Below the pieces are notes generated by a model. It was not told the DNA's origin and made no database searches. It saw only the letters and a list, made by a program, of their open reading frames with translations. From the NCBI RefSeq assembly GCF_008973825.1, contig NZ_WCHR01000006.1:1-64000 (forward strand): a DNA stretch of 64,000 bases. The letters are read 5' to 3'. This DNA is from Gemmobacter serpentinus. GTDB taxonomy: Bacteria > Pseudomonadota > Alphaproteobacteria > Rhodobacterales > Rhodobacteraceae. Made by a program: the position numbers and the translations under genes. Of this stretch, positions 17,211-27,050 are shown piece by piece. Each line of letters begins with the position of its first letter. Positions within the stretch are counted from its first letter, which is position 1.

Positions 17211-18506
17211 ATGCTGAAGGATCAGGACCGGATCTTCACCAACCTCTACGGGATGCACGACCGTTCCCTGAAAGGGGCAATGGCGCGCGGCCACTGGGAC
17301 AAGACCGCCGATCTGCTGGCGCTTGGCCGGGATGGCATCATCCAGATCATGAAAGATAGCGGCCTGCGTGGCCGGGGTGGGGCGGGCTTCCCGACCGGCA
17401 TGAAATGGTCCTTCATGCCCAAGCAATCGGATGGCCGCCCCTCCTATCTGGTCATCAATGCCGACGAATCCGAGCCCGCGACCTGCAAGGACCGCGAGAT
17501 CATGCGCCACGATCCGCATACGCTGATCGAAGGGGCGCTGGTGGCCGGTTTCGCGATGAATGCGGTGGCGGCCTATATCTATATCCGTGGCGAATATGTC
17601 CGCGAGAAAGAGGCCCTGCAGGCCGCCATCGACGAGGCCTATGATGCGGGCCTGATCGGACGCAATGCCTGCAAGACCGGCTATGATTTCGATGTCTTCC
17701 TGCATCACGGGGCTGGCGCCTATATCTGCGGCGAGGAAACCGCGCTGCTGGAAAGCCTTGAAGGCAAGAAGGGTATGCCGCGGATGAAGCCGCCATTCCC
17801 GGCGGGCTCGGGGCTTTATGGCTGCCCGACCACGGTGAACAACGTGGAATCCATCGCGGTGGCGCCGACCATCTTGCGCCGGGGCGCGGCCTGGTTCTCG
17901 TCCTTCGGGCGGCCGAACAATGCCGGCGTCAAGCTGTTCGCGATGTCGGGCCATGTGAACACACCCTGCGTGATCGAGGAATCGATGTCGATCCCGATGC
18001 GTGAACTGATCGAAAAGCATGGCGGCGGCGTGCGCGGTGGCTGGAAGAACCTGAAGGCGGTCATCCCCGGCGGTGCATCCTGCCCGGTGATCCCGGCCGA
18101 CAAATGCGAAGATGCCATCATGGATTATGACGGGATGCGCGCGCTGCAATCCTCGTTCGGCACCGCCTGCATGATCGTGATGGATCAGAACACCGATATC
18201 ATCAAGGCGATCTGGCGTCTGGCCAAGTTCTTCAAGCATGAAAGCTGCGGCCAGTGCACGCCCTGCCGCGAAGGCACCGGCTGGATGATGCGCGTGATGG
18301 AACGTCTGGTGCGCGGCGATGCAGAGGTCGAGGAAATCGACATGCTGCTGTCGGTCACCAAACAGGTGGAAGGCCACACGATCTGCGCGCTTGGCGATGC
18401 GGCGGCCTGGCCGATTCAGGGGTTGATCCGTCACTACCGCGACGAGATCGAGGACCGTATCAAGGCCAAGCGCACCGGGCGCATGGGCGCGATGGCGGCC
18501 GAATGA
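17211..18506 (+). CDS. nuoF: NADH-quinone oxidoreductase subunit F
   Basis: This 431-residue, 51 kDa-type subunit binds NADH and FMN and holds cluster N3, forming the electron entry to complex I. The FMN/NADH loop [16 protein letters not shown], the second nucleotide region [19 protein letters not shown] and the [4Fe-4S] ligands [12 protein letters not shown] with a distal Cys (TICALGD) are intact. Length and order match mitochondrial-type homologues. A GAGGGCAGAAC stretch precedes the ATG. Confidence 0.96.
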   Translation: MLKDQDRIFTNLYGMHDRSLKGAMARGHWDKTADLLALGRDGIIQIMKDSGLRGRGGAGFPTGMKWSFMPKQSDGRPSYLVINADESEPATCKDREIMRHDPHTLIEGALVAGFAMNAVAAYIYIRGEYVREKEALQAAIDEAYDAGLIGRNACKTGYDFDVFLHHGAGAYICGEETALLESLEGKKGMPRMKPPFPAGSGLYGCPTTVNNVESIAVAPTILRRGAAWFSSFGRPNNAGVKLFAMSGHVNTPCVIEESMSIPMRELIEKHGGGVRGGWKNLKAVIPGGASCPVIPADKCEDAIMDYDGMRALQSSFGTACMIVMDQNTDIIKAIWRLAKFFKHESCGQCTPCREGTGWMMRVMERLVRGDAEVEEIDMLLSVTKQVEGHTICALGDAAAWPIQGLIRHYRDEIEDRIKAKRTGRMGAMAAE

Positions 18507-18507
18507 G

Positions 18508-18882
18508 ATGAACGCGCGTCCGCTCATCAGTCTGGGTGTGATGGCGGCGGGCCTTTCGGCCTGTGTCGCCACGCAACCCTCCGGGCCGGTTGGTCCGGGG
18601 GCAGGGGCTTCCGCGCAAAGCGGCAGCTTCACCCTGACCCATGCGGGGGCGGACTATCCGGCGCAGGTCATGCCGGGCCCTGCGGGCCATGCGCTGACGC
18701 GGGCAGGGGCTGCTCCTGTGATGGGTCAGACGGTGCGCGTGGGCGCGTTGCGCTTCGATCAGGGGCGTCTGGCCAAGGATGTGGCGGCGGGTGCCTGTGC
18801 GCAGGCCAAGGGCCGCTTCCAGCCGCAGGCCGTGAGCCGGTTCGAGGCTGGTGCCTGGATATTTGAGGGGGCTTGCGCATGA
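18508..18882 (+). CDS. Putative lipoprotein in the nuo operon
   Basis: A 124-residue protein with a lipoprotein signal: a short basic start, hydrophobic stretch and lipobox-like LSAC (Cys at about residue 19). The mature part is Gly/Ala-rich and later contains a Cys pair (GACAQAKGRF and FEGACA). I do not recognise the family. The ATG lies one base after the nuoF stop, and its own stop overlaps the next start in ATGA, so it is translated with nuoF. Its presence suggests an envelope-linked function expressed together with complex I. Confidence 0.65.
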   Translation: MNARPLISLGVMAAGLSACVATQPSGPVGPGAGASAQSGSFTLTHAGADYPAQVMPGPAGHALTRAGAAPVMGQTVRVGALRFDQGRLAKDVAAGACAQAKGRFQPQAVSRFEAGAWIFEGACA

Positions 18883-19199
18883 TGATGAGCAGCTACGCCC
18901 TTGTGGCCGGTGTGATCGGTCTCGTGCAGGCCGTGTCCTATATCGCCTTGCTGTTCGTCCTGTTCTACAAGTCGGGTCTGCGCGGCGGGCTGATGGTTGT
19001 CTGCGTGCTGCCGATCGTGGCGTTGCTTGGCAATATGGTCACGCCGATGATGCTTGCGGGCGGCGAAGACAGCTATCTTACCTTCCTTGTGGTCAACACC
19101 GTGCTGGGCGCGCTGTGCTACATGGGGCCGCTGCTGGTTCTGGCCATCGCAAAATGGCCCGTGATTGCGGTGTCCCGTCCGGAGGATCTGTTCACATGA
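18879..19199 (+). CDS. Small three-helix membrane protein in the nuo operon
   Basis: A 106-residue protein with about three membrane segments: ALVAGVIGLVQAVSYIALLFVLF, GLMVVCVLPIVALLGNMV and VNTVLGALCYMGPLLVLAIA. No family was recognised. Three ATG codons stand in a row at the start; the first, at 18879, has GAGGGGG 7 bases upstream. It overlaps the preceding lipoprotein gene and the following exported protein gene, each by ATGA, which gives a tightly coupled trio between nuoF and nuoG. Confidence 0.65.
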   Translation: MMMSSYALVAGVIGLVQAVSYIALLFVLFYKSGLRGGLMVVCVLPIVALLGNMVTPMMLAGGEDSYLTFLVVNTVLGALCYMGPLLVLAIAKWPVIAVSRPEDLFT

Positions 19200-19549
19200 A
19201 ACGTCTTGCCCTGATCCTTGCTCTTCTGCCCGCGCCCGCCCTTGCGGCACCGACGGATGCGGAGCTTGCGGCCAATTTCCGCATTGCCAAGGTCATCACG
19301 ACCCGTTGCAAGACGCTTGTGCTGCAACCGGGCGTCGAGAAGGCGCAGAATGCCCGCGTGGGCGTCTCGGCCCTGCAGGGCGGCAAGACCTCACTGGCGG
19401 ATATGGCGGCAGCAACCGACAAGGCGGCGGCAGCTTTCGAGAAAACCCATGGCGTCGCGTTGCGGCGATCCAAGGCCAGCCTGTGTAAAGCGGGCGAGGC
19501 GGAAATCAAATCCGGCACGGCCATTGGCCGGTTGCTGAAACGCAAGTAG
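19196..19549 (+). CDS. Exported protein, DUF5333-like
   Basis: A 117-residue precursor with a clean signal peptide ([19 protein letters not shown]). The mature part is helical with two Cys residues (TTRCKTL and ASLCKAG) that could form a disulfide. I assign it with moderate confidence to DUF5333, a Rhodobacterales family found beside nuoG. Its ATG overlaps the previous stop (ATGA) and it ends 13 bases before nuoG. Function unknown. Confidence 0.68.
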   Translation: MKRLALILALLPAPALAAPTDAELAANFRIAKVITTRCKTLVLQPGVEKAQNARVGVSALQGGKTSLADMAAATDKAAAAFEKTHGVALRRSKASLCKAGEAEIKSGTAIGRLLKRK

Positions 19550-19562
19550 GACGGGGCAAGCG

Positions 19563-21578
19563 ATGAGCAACCTCAAGAAAATCATCATTGACGGTATCGA
19601 GGTCGAAGTCGATGGCGCGATGACGATCATCCAGGCCGCCGAAGTCGCCGGGATCGAGATCCCGCGTTTCTGCTACCACGAGCGTCTGTCGATTGCGGGC
19701 AATTGCCGGATGTGCCTTGTGGAAGTCGTGGGTGGCCCGCCCAAACCCGCCGCCTCTTGCGCGATGCAGGTCCGCGACCTGCGGCCCGGCCCGGAAGGCC
19801 AGCCGCCGGTGGTGAAGACCAATTCGCCGATGGTGAAGAAGGCCCGCGAGGGCGTGATGGAATTCCTGCTGATCAACCACCCGCTGGATTGCCCGATCTG
19901 CGATCAGGGTGGCGAGTGCGACCTTCAGGATCAGGCCATGGCTTACGGCGTGGATTTCTCGCGCTACCGCGAGCCCAAGCGCGCCTCGGAAAACCTGAAC
20001 CTTGGCCCGCTGGTCAAGACCGAGATGACCCGCTGCATCAGCTGCACCCGTTGCGTGCGCTTCACCACCGAGGTCGCGGGCATCACCCAGATGGGCCAGA
20101 CCGGGCGCGGCGAAGACAGCGAGATCACCTCCTATCTGAACCTGACGCTGGACAGCAATCTGCAGGGCAACATCATCGACCTTTGCCCGGTTGGCGCGCT
20201 GACCTCGAAACCCTATGCCTTCACCGCCCGTCCGTGGGAGCTGACCAAGACCGAATCCATCGACGTGATGGATGCGCTTGGCTCCAACATCCGCGTTGAC
20301 AGCAAGGGCCGCGAAGTGATGCGCATCGTGCCGCGCAACCATGATGGCGTGAACGAGGAATGGCTGTCGGACAAATCGCGTTTCGTCTGGGACGGTCTGC
20401 GCCGCCAGCGGCTGGACACGCCCTACATCCGTGAAAACGGCCGTCTGCGTCGCGCAGGCTGGGGCGAGGCGCTGGCCGTCGCCGCGAGTGCCATGAAGGG
20501 CAAGAAGATCACCGGCCTGGTTGGTGATCTGGTTCCGGTCGAGGCGGCTTACAGCTTGAAAACGCTGGTGGAATCGCTGGGCGGCACGGTGGAATGCCGG
20601 GTTGATGGTGCAAAACTTCCGGCGGGCAACCGTGCGGCCTATGTCGGCACCGCCGCCATTGAAGACATTGATACCGCCGCCCGGATCGTGCTGGTCGGCA
20701 CCAATCCGCGTCTGGAAGCCCCGGTGCTGAACGCCCGTATCCGCAAGGCCTGGGCGCGCGGCGCACAGGTCGCGCTGATCGGTCAGCCGGTGGATCTGAC
20801 CTATGATTACGATCACCTCGGGGCCGACCGTGCCGCGCTGACCAAGCTGGTTGCAGGGGCCGAGGCGCAAGAGGGCAAGCCTGCCCTGGTCATCATCGGG
20901 CAGGGCGCATTGGTCGAGGCCGATGGCGGCGCGATTCTGGCCGAGGCACAGGCGCTGGCGGCTGCCATGGGCGCGGGCTTGCTGGTCCTGCACACGGCGG
21001 CTGCGCGCGTCGGCGCGATGGATATCGGTTGCGTGACCGAGGGCGGGTTGAAGCCTGCAACCGATGGGGCCGAGGTGATCTACAATCTGGGTGCCGATGA
21101 GGTCGATATCGATGCCGGTGCCTTTGTGATCTATCAGGGCAGCCATGGCGATCGGGGCGCGCATCGTGCCGACCTGATCCTGCCGGGGGCCGCCTATACC
21201 GAAGAGAACGGCCTGTTTGTCAACACTGAAGGCCGTCCGCAACTGGCGATGCGCGCGGGCTTCCCGCCCGGCGAAGCCAAGGAAAACTGGGCGATCCTGC
21301 GGGCGCTGTCGGCCGAGATCGGCTCGACCCTGGCCTGGGACAGCCTCGGCGAGCTGCGTCGCCGTGTCGTGGCCGCGCATCCGCATCTGGGCCTGATCGA
21401 CGAGGTTCCGGTGAATGAGGGCACCGCCCTGCCGCGCGTCACGCTGGGCAATGCCCCGTTCCGCGCCGTGGTGACCGATTTCTACCTGTCCAACCCGATC
21501 GCCCGCGCCTCTGGCCTGATGGGCGAACTGGCGGCGATGGCGGCCGCGCGGGCACAAGCCCCGCTGGCGGCGGAGTAA
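19563..21578 (+). CDS. nuoG: NADH-quinone oxidoreductase subunit G
   Basis: At 671 residues, this 75 kDa-type subunit carries several iron-sulfur clusters. The N-terminal [2Fe-2S] N1b region is [19 protein letters not shown]. The His-Cys3 cluster N5 is [19 protein letters not shown], and cluster N4 is [12 protein letters not shown] with the later CPVGALT. A molybdopterin-oxidoreductase-like domain without cofactor follows. Size and order fit the mitochondrial/alphaproteobacterial type. Confidence 0.95.
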   Translation: MSNLKKIIIDGIEVEVDGAMTIIQAAEVAGIEIPRFCYHERLSIAGNCRMCLVEVVGGPPKPAASCAMQVRDLRPGPEGQPPVVKTNSPMVKKAREGVMEFLLINHPLDCPICDQGGECDLQDQAMAYGVDFSRYREPKRASENLNLGPLVKTEMTRCISCTRCVRFTTEVAGITQMGQTGRGEDSEITSYLNLTLDSNLQGNIIDLCPVGALTSKPYAFTARPWELTKTESIDVMDALGSNIRVDSKGREVMRIVPRNHDGVNEEWLSDKSRFVWDGLRRQRLDTPYIRENGRLRRAGWGEALAVAASAMKGKKITGLVGDLVPVEAAYSLKTLVESLGGTVECRVDGAKLPAGNRAAYVGTAAIEDIDTAARIVLVGTNPRLEAPVLNARIRKAWARGAQVALIGQPVDLTYDYDHLGADRAALTKLVAGAEAQEGKPALVIIGQGALVEADGGAILAEAQALAAAMGAGLLVLHTAAARVGAMDIGCVTEGGLKPATDGAEVIYNLGADEVDIDAGAFVIYQGSHGDRGAHRADLILPGAAYTEENGLFVNTEGRPQLAMRAGFPPGEAKENWAILRALSAEIGSTLAWDSLGELRRRVVAAHPHLGLIDEVPVNEGTALPRVTLGNAPFRAVVTDFYLSNPIARASGLMGELAAMAAARAQAPLAAE

Positions 21579-21584
21579 GATCAC

Positions 21585-21983
21585 ATGCTGAAAGCCGCGC
21601 AAATGGCTGGCCTTGTCACCGCGTCAGCGGTGCTGGTCGCCTGCGCGGCGGGCAACGACAAAGGCGCACCCGCCGCCGCCCGCTATGAGGGGATCGAGAC
21701 GATCCTGCTGGATGGCGAGATGGTGAATTTCCGTGTCTCGATGCGGAATGCGCGCGCCAAAACCGATGTGGAGGCCTATGCACGTTGCGCAGCGGCCCAA
21801 TATGCGCTGATCCGGGGTTTCGGATTTGCGCGACATGTGCGCACCACGGTGGCACAGAACGGCAATCAATGGCGGGGCGATGCGGTCTATGTGATTTCCG
21901 CGTCGCTTCCCGAGGGAATCCGCACGATCGACGCCGAAGTGACGGTGCGTGACTGCGCTTCGCTCGGGATTCCGACGATATGA
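21585..21983 (+). CDS. Putative lipoprotein between nuoG and nuoH
   Basis: A 132-residue protein with a lipoprotein signal: hydrophobic MAGLVTASAVLVACAAG, Cys at about residue 20. The mature domain contains DGEMVNFRVSMRNARAKTDVEAYARCAAAQYALIRGFGFARHV, a second Cys pair and VRDCASLGI at the end. I do not recognise the family. It starts 6 bases after nuoG and ends 26 bases before nuoH, hence it belongs to the operon. It is one of three exported proteins of unknown role in this part of the cluster. Confidence 0.65.
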   Translation: MLKAAQMAGLVTASAVLVACAAGNDKGAPAAARYEGIETILLDGEMVNFRVSMRNARAKTDVEAYARCAAAQYALIRGFGFARHVRTTVAQNGNQWRGDAVYVISASLPEGIRTIDAEVTVRDCASLGIPTI

Positions 21984-22009
21984 CTTTCGGTTGAGGGACC
22001 AGAGGCAAA

Positions 22010-23047
22010 ATGGCTGAATTTCTGCAAACGGGTCTGGGGACGGCGCTGCTGATACTGGCGCAATGTCTTCTCGTTACGGTTTGTATTCTGGTGGCGCTCG
22101 CCTTCCTGATGTATGCCGACCGCAAGGTCTGGGCGGCGGTGCAGATGCGCCGTGGCCCGAACGTGGTGGGCCCCTGGGGCCTGCTGCAAAGTTTTGCCGA
22201 CTTCCTGAAATACATCATCAAGGAAATCGTCGTGCCGGCCGGGGCCGACCGCACGGTGTTCTTCCTGGCACCTATGCTGTCCTTCATCCTGCCGGTGATC
22301 GCCTGGGCGGTGATACCGTTCAATGATGGCTGGGTGATCTCGGACCTCAACGTCGCGATCCTCTATATCTTCGCGGTCTCCTCGCTTGAGGTCTACGGAG
22401 TCATCATGGGGGGCTGGGCGTCGAACTCCAAATACCCGTTCCTCGGCTCGCTGCGCTCTGCCGCGCAGATGATCTCCTATGAGGTGTCGATCGGTCTGAT
22501 CATCATCGGGGTCATCATCTCGACCGGCTCGATGAATTTCGGTGATATCGTTGCGGCTCAGGATACCGGCTGGGGCCTCCTGGGCTGGTATTGGCTGCCG
22601 CATTTCCCGATGGTCTTCCTGTTCTTCATCTCGGCCTTGGCCGAGACCAACCGCCCGCCCTTCGATCTGCCTGAGGCTGAATCCGAACTGGTGGCGGGCT
22701 ATCAGGTCGAATACAGCTCCACCCCGTTCCTGCTGTTCATGATCGGAGAGCTGATGGCCGTGGTGCTGATGTGCACGCTGATCTCGCTCCTGTTCTTCGG
22801 GGGCTGGCTGTCGCCGATCCCGGGTCTGCCGGATGGTCTGCACTGGCTGATTGCGAAGATTGCCTTCTTCTTCTTCTGCTTCGCCATGGTGAAAGCCATC
22901 GTGCCGCGCTACCGCTACGACCAGCTGATGCGGATCGGCTGGAAGGTGTTCCTGCCGCTGTCGCTGGGCTGGGTCGTGCTGATCGCCTTCCTTGCCAAGT
23001 TCGAGGTTCTGGGCGGCTTCTGGGCCCGCTGGATGATCGGGGGCTAA
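22010..23047 (+). CDS. nuoH: NADH-quinone oxidoreductase subunit H
   Basis: A 345-residue membrane subunit with about eight to nine helices that links the quinone chamber to the proton-pumping arm. The signatures [35 protein letters not shown] and [24 protein letters not shown] are fully kept, including the charged residues lining the quinone site. Length is typical. AGAGGC precedes the ATG. Confidence 0.96.
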   Translation: MAEFLQTGLGTALLILAQCLLVTVCILVALAFLMYADRKVWAAVQMRRGPNVVGPWGLLQSFADFLKYIIKEIVVPAGADRTVFFLAPMLSFILPVIAWAVIPFNDGWVISDLNVAILYIFAVSSLEVYGVIMGGWASNSKYPFLGSLRSAAQMISYEVSIGLIIIGVIISTGSMNFGDIVAAQDTGWGLLGWYWLPHFPMVFLFFISALAETNRPPFDLPEAESELVAGYQVEYSSTPFLLFMIGELMAVVLMCTLISLLFFGGWLSPIPGLPDGLHWLIAKIAFFFFCFAMVKAIVPRYRYDQLMRIGWKVFLPLSLGWVVLIAFLAKFEVLGGFWARWMIGG

Positions 23048-23057
23048 GGAACGCAGG

Positions 23058-23852
23058 ATGGGTGTCGATTTCGCACTGTATGAGCAGCTGGTAGAACTGT
23101 CGCGGCGCTGGCAGCCCGCGCCGGGTGCCCGCACGCTCATGCTGGGCCGGCATAGCTTCAATCCGCAGGGCCGTTTCGCCCGTGTGTTTGAACGCACCTG
23201 GCGTCGCGCCGGGCTGGAAGGGTCTTATGCCGAGACCATCCAGGAAGACGGCTATTGCGAAACGTTGATGCGTCGTCTGGGCTTTGGCGAGATGGAGGCG
23301 ATGGACTTCTCGGATTACGAGGGGGCCACCATCCTGCACGATCTCAACAAGCCGATCCCGGACGAACTGCATGGCCAGTTCGACTTCATCTTTGACGGCG
23401 GCACCATCGAACATGTGTTCGATGCGCCGCAGGCCATGCGCAACGCCTTCAATCTGCTGAAGCCGGGCGGGCGGTTCGTCTCGGCCAACGGGATGAATGG
23501 CTGGATCGCGCACGGGCTTTACCAGTTCAATCCCGAGCTGGTCTGGACCTTCTGGACCCGCGGTGCCGGCTGCAAGGTGCATCTGTGCCGTGGCGTGCCG
23601 ACACTGGCCGAGGCCGACCGCAAGATATATGACTTCCCCGATCCGGCCCTGCGCGGCAACCGCCTGAAGCTGGGCAAGGGCAGGGGCTTCCCCACCGGGC
23701 GCGTTTATCTCTATTACGAGGTCGAACGTCTGCCTGAAAGCCAGCTCGGCCAGACCGTGCTGCAAAGCGACTATGTGACCAAATGGACCCCGCACAACAA
23801 TGCGGGCGACCTGCAAGACAAGACAAAGGAAGCGGCAGATGGGCGCGATTGA
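23058..23852 (+). CDS. SAM-dependent methyltransferase-like protein between nuoH and nuoI
   Basis: A 264-residue protein whose middle resembles class I methyltransferases: [44 protein letters not shown] (motifs around post-II and III, residues about 107-142). The first glycine-rich SAM loop is not standard; the expected place reads [17 protein letters not shown]. It starts 10 bases after nuoH and overlaps nuoI by 14 bases, so it is co-translated with complex I subunits. In mitochondria, two methyltransferase-family proteins (NDUFAF5, NDUFAF7) modify complex I subunits; a similar role here is an inference from position. It might alternatively methylate a small molecule or be inactive. Confidence 0.7.
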   Translation: MGVDFALYEQLVELSRRWQPAPGARTLMLGRHSFNPQGRFARVFERTWRRAGLEGSYAETIQEDGYCETLMRRLGFGEMEAMDFSDYEGATILHDLNKPIPDELHGQFDFIFDGGTIEHVFDAPQAMRNAFNLLKPGGRFVSANGMNGWIAHGLYQFNPELVWTFWTRGAGCKVHLCRGVPTLAEADRKIYDFPDPALRGNRLKLGKGRGFPTGRVYLYYEVERLPESQLGQTVLQSDYVTKWTPHNNAGDLQDKTKEAADGRD

Positions 23853-24333
23853 CCTGAACCGGGCCACCAAATACTTCTTGCTGGTGGATTTCATCAAAGG
23901 CTTCGGCCTGGGTCTGAAATATTTCTTCGCCCCCAAGGCGACGATCAACTATCCGCATGAAAAGGGACCGCTGTCGCCGCGTTTCCGGGGCGAACACGCG
24001 CTGCGCCGCTATCCCAATGGGGAAGAGCGCTGCATCGCCTGCAAACTCTGCGAGGCGGTCTGTCCGGCACAGGCGATCACCATCGACGCCGAGCCGCGCG
24101 AGGATGGTTCGCGCCGCACCACGCGCTATGACATCGACATGACGAAATGCATCTATTGCGGCTTCTGCCAGGAAGCCTGCCCGGTGGATGCCATCGTCGA
24201 AGGCCCGAATTTCGAGTTTTCCACCGAAACCCGCGAAGAGCTTTACTACACCAAGGAAAAACTGCTTGCGAACGGCGCCCGTTGGGAAGCCGAGATCGCC
24301 CGCAACCTTGAGCTTGACGCCCCCTATCGGTAA
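23839..24333 (+). CDS. nuoI: NADH-quinone oxidoreductase subunit I
   Basis: This 164-residue, 8Fe ferredoxin-type subunit carries clusters N6a and N6b. Two complete 4Fe-4S motifs are visible: [16 protein letters not shown] and [16 protein letters not shown]. The N-terminal amphipathic region ([18 protein letters not shown]-like) attaches it to the membrane arm. Its ATG lies inside the end of the methyltransferase gene. Confidence 0.96.
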   Translation: MGAIDLNRATKYFLLVDFIKGFGLGLKYFFAPKATINYPHEKGPLSPRFRGEHALRRYPNGEERCIACKLCEAVCPAQAITIDAEPREDGSRRTTRYDIDMTKCIYCGFCQEACPVDAIVEGPNFEFSTETREELYYTKEKLLANGARWEAEIARNLELDAPYR

Positions 24334-24342
24334 GGCCCCCCA

Positions 24343-24753
24343 ATGAACGAGGAATTCACCAAACTTTTCAACACGATGATGGAGCAGAGCCAGGAAATGG
24401 TTCGCGCCTTCAATCCTGCATTGGAAAGTCTGCCGGTGAAGGGCCTCGATGCCTTCTTCCCCACCATGACGAAAGACATGATGGAGATGTGGTTCGGCAA
24501 GACCTTCAACCGCGAGGGGCTGGATGCCAAGACACGGCTTCTGGTTACCATCGCCGCCCTGACCGTTCTGGGTGCCCATGCCGAGCCGCAGTTGAAGCTG
24601 TCGGTGCGCCATGCGCTGGCCTCGGGGGCGACCCAACGCGAGATCGCGGAAGTGATCTGGCAGATGAGCATGTTCGGCGGGGTGCCCGCCATGCAGAAGG
24701 CGCTTGAGGTGGCTCAGGCGGTTTTTGCGGAAACCGAGGAGAAAGACGCATGA
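24343..24753 (+). CDS. Carboxymuconolactone decarboxylase (CMD/AhpD-like) family protein between nuoI and nuoJ
   Basis: A 136-residue all-helical protein with the CMD fold pattern: [48 protein letters not shown]. The Glu-His pair of the CMD family is present, but the CxxC of AhpD peroxidases is absent (the protein has no Cys), so it cannot be a thiol peroxidase. The decarboxylase reaction is also unlikely outside an aromatic pathway. Its stop overlaps the nuoJ ATG (ATGA). A structural or assembly role in complex I is possible but unproven. Confidence 0.75.
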   Translation: MNEEFTKLFNTMMEQSQEMVRAFNPALESLPVKGLDAFFPTMTKDMMEMWFGKTFNREGLDAKTRLLVTIAALTVLGAHAEPQLKLSVRHALASGATQREIAEVIWQMSMFGGVPAMQKALEVAQAVFAETEEKDA

Positions 24754-25364
24754 GCGTTGCGGATATTGCCTTCTATTGCTTCGCCGTGGTGACGGTGTCG
24801 GCGGGCCTGATGGTCACCGTGTCGCGCAACCCCGTGCATTCGGTGCTGTGGCTGATCCTGACCTTCCTGTCAGCGGCGGGGATCTTCGTGCTGCTGGGGG
24901 CCGAATTTGTCGCCATGCTGCTGATCATCGTCTATGTCGGCGCGGTGGCAGTGCTGTTCCTGTTCGTCGTCATGATGCTGGATGTCGACTTTGCCGAACT
25001 GAAGGGCGAGATGGCCCGCACCATGCCGCTGGCGCTTCTGATCGGGGTAATCCTGCTGGTGCAATTCGGCATGGCCTATGCCGCCTGGACGCAAGCCGAT
25101 GGCGCACATGGTCTGCGTCAGGCGGTGACGCCGGCCATCGACCAGGTGCACAACACCAAGGCGCTCGGCCTGCTGATCTATGACAAATACCTCTACATCT
25201 TCCAGGCCTCCGGCCTTGTGCTGCTGGTCGCGATGATCGGTGCCATCGTGCTGACGCTGCGCCACCGCAAGGATGTGAAGCGTCAGAACGTGCTGAAGCA
25301 GATGTGGCGCGACCCGGCCAAAGCGATGGAGCTGAAGGACGTGAAACCGGGGCAGGGGCTGTAA
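24750..25364 (+). CDS. nuoJ: NADH-quinone oxidoreductase subunit J
   Basis: A 204-residue membrane subunit with five helices. The conserved [48 protein letters not shown] includes the pi-bulge helix that couples redox and proton steps. The C-terminal tail is charged ([32 protein letters not shown]). It overlaps the CMD gene by four bases. Confidence 0.95.
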   Translation: MSVADIAFYCFAVVTVSAGLMVTVSRNPVHSVLWLILTFLSAAGIFVLLGAEFVAMLLIIVYVGAVAVLFLFVVMMLDVDFAELKGEMARTMPLALLIGVILLVQFGMAYAAWTQADGAHGLRQAVTPAIDQVHNTKALGLLIYDKYLYIFQASGLVLLVAMIGAIVLTLRHRKDVKRQNVLKQMWRDPAKAMELKDVKPGQGL

Positions 25365-25365
25365 G

Positions 25366-25473
25366 ATGGAAGCGGTTGATCCGGCAGGCATGGGCGGGAT
25401 CGGCTGGCTGGCGATCCTCGGCGTCGTCGTGGTCGTGGTGATCGCGACGCTGCTGAGCCGTAAGAAGAAGTAA
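25366..25473 (+). CDS. 35-residue single-helix membrane peptide after nuoJ
   Basis: An ATG one base after the nuoJ stop opens a 35-codon frame ending TAA. The peptide starts MEAVDPAGMGGIGW, continues with a Val-rich membrane helix (LAILGVVVVVVIATLL) and ends in a basic SRKKK tail, giving an inside C terminus by the positive-inside rule. GGGGCTGTAAG provides a plausible ribosome site. The reading frame, spacing and ideal membrane topology make a real small protein likely; no homologue is known to me. Confidence 0.6.
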   Translation: MEAVDPAGMGGIGWLAILGVVVVVVIATLLSRKKK

Positions 25474-25482
25474 AGACGAAAG

Positions 25483-25501
25483 GCGGGCCGGGTTGGCCCG
25501 C
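25483..25501. terminator. Hairpin after nuoJ and the small peptide gene
   Basis: GCGGGCC (25483-25489) pairs with GGCCCGC (25495-25501) around GGGTT. No T run follows, so it may slow or partly end transcription, or stabilise the upstream message, rather than stop it fully; nuoKLMN still lie downstream. Confidence 0.45.
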
Positions 25502-25552
25502 TGGTGACCCTTGAATGTGAACCCCAGGGCCCCGCTGGCCCAGATGGACAAG

Positions 25553-26194
25553 ATGGCAATGCGCAAGCAGGCGACGAACAGAGTGACGGGCAGGGCGGTC
25601 GGCAGACCGCTGCTGGCGTTTGCTGTTGCTGCATGTGCGGTGCTGGCGCTGAGCGTTCCGAGTGTTGCCTGTGAGGGCCTTCCCCAAACTGCAACCAAGG
25701 CAGAACTTTCGGCCGCACTGGAAGTCCGGCCCGATGGCAGTTTCGTAGCTCTTGAAACATCTGGTGATCGGGTGAAAGGCGAGGCCGGTAAATATTATGC
25801 GTCGCGAGTTTCTGGCGGTGCCGTCAAAGATCTTGGCGAGGGCCGGGTCGGTCAGAAGCTGAGTGAAAATTATGATGGATGCAGTTACAGCGAGGAACTC
25901 CTCTTCGTGGATTGCAACGCCTTGGAAGGCCTCATGCTTGATGGGCAATCCATTGATAGCAAGATCGGCGGAATGTCTGCCAACTCCATTGCAGAGATCC
26001 AGTATCCCAAAGGGCCGATCCGTTTTGGCAAGGGCTACACGGTGGAACGTGTTGCGGCGGTCGCCAGCAAGCACAAAATCCGCTTCACCCGCAATCTCTA
26101 TGATCACTACGAAACCATGGCAAAGAAGATGCGCTACAACCCCTATCAGGGATGCAGGATCTTCTACCCGGACAGCCCGGGTGCACAGCGCTGA
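25553..26194 (+). CDS. Exported protein of unknown function between nuoJ and nuoK (paralogue 1)
   Basis: A precursor of about 213 residues with a basic N terminus and a signal-like segment (PLLAFAVAACAVLALSVPSVACEG) that ends in a Cys and may be lipidated or cleaved. The mature part has several Cys and ends in QGCRIFYPDSPGAQR. That ending resembles [15 protein letters not shown] of the next gene, and the helical region before it also matches loosely, so the two are probably old duplicates. Codons at 25544, 25553 and 25559 are alternative starts; GGACAAG favours 25553. Base composition is lower in GC than the nuo genes. No function recognised. Confidence 0.6.
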   Translation: MAMRKQATNRVTGRAVGRPLLAFAVAACAVLALSVPSVACEGLPQTATKAELSAALEVRPDGSFVALETSGDRVKGEAGKYYASRVSGGAVKDLGEGRVGQKLSENYDGCSYSEELLFVDCNALEGLMLDGQSIDSKIGGMSANSIAEIQYPKGPIRFGKGYTVERVAAVASKHKIRFTRNLYDHYETMAKKMRYNPYQGCRIFYPDSPGAQR

Positions 26195-26266
26195 CTGGCG
26201 CAGTGATAACGACCGGGCTAAAGCCCGATGGCGAAGGAAAGACGAGCAAGGGCTCAGGGACAGCAG

Positions 26267-26986
26267 ATGAAACGGGCGATTGACAGGACAAGGCAGAAGG
26301 CAAGGGGCGCGCGCGGCGCAGCCTTTGTGCTGGCTGTCGGGTCATGCACAATGGTGCTCGCATCCTGCGTGGCCCCGCCGCAGACCATGTCTGAAGCCAA
26401 CGACAGGACTGGCGCCTTTGGTAAGGCGCGGTATCCGAAATGCAGCGCTTTCTATCAAGACATTGAAGCCACGAGCTTCGTTAAGCCTGCTGTTGATGTC
26501 GGAAACGGGATGGTTGTCGCCATAGATGAGAGCCATGCTCATGGGACTAGCAACCGTTATGCCGAAGTCTTGGATTGCGAAACGGGGCTGAGCCTGAATT
26601 ACCGGGAGCCTTTGGTTGGTGCTGGCGATGCGGCAGGGCGGGTCCAAACCTTCAGTGATGATCGCGCGTTCAAATCCCCGCTCGAGACGTTTCTGCATGG
26701 CCTTGCGGCATCGGGTCGGAACGATAGCCTCCGTAGCATTAGCCGTTTTGCCAAGTCGGAAGGGATTTCAGCGGAACCCAGTATGGAGTGGGCGCCCGAT
26801 AAGGGAAGCGACTCTGCTTTCGGCAATCCCCAAGCCTGCGCCTGCGACCTCTATTATCCGGGCACCCCGCGGTATTGGTTTGACAGTGAAAGGGTTGGCC
26901 CCGGTTATCCCGAGGCATTGGGGAGCTACCCCAGGACCCTGAGAGAATTGGAGGCGCGGATGAGCGCGCTCCGAGCACTAAAATGA
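26267..26986 (+). CDS. Putative lipoprotein of unknown function between nuoJ and nuoK (paralogue 2)
   Basis: A precursor of about 239 residues. A basic start ([17 protein letters not shown]) precedes a hydrophobic stretch with lipobox LASC. The mature domain includes [29 protein letters not shown] and [18 protein letters not shown]. It shares the C-terminal C-x-[IL]-[FY]-YP-x-[ST]-P pattern with the preceding protein. The start has GGGA 6 bases upstream. It ends 64 bases before nuoK. The pair splits nuoJ from nuoK, which normally touch, so this looks like a lineage-specific insertion. Confidence 0.62.
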   Translation: MKRAIDRTRQKARGARGAAFVLAVGSCTMVLASCVAPPQTMSEANDRTGAFGKARYPKCSAFYQDIEATSFVKPAVDVGNGMVVAIDESHAHGTSNRYAEVLDCETGLSLNYREPLVGAGDAAGRVQTFSDDRAFKSPLETFLHGLAASGRNDSLRSISRFAKSEGISAEPSMEWAPDKGSDSAFGNPQACACDLYYPGTPRYWFDSERVGPGYPEALGSYPRTLRELEARMSALRALK

Positions 26987-27050
26987 CGGCACGTATTCAC
27001 ATCTTCATGCGGTCGTTGGAAATAACGGGCAAACACCCGGAGGGACGAGA

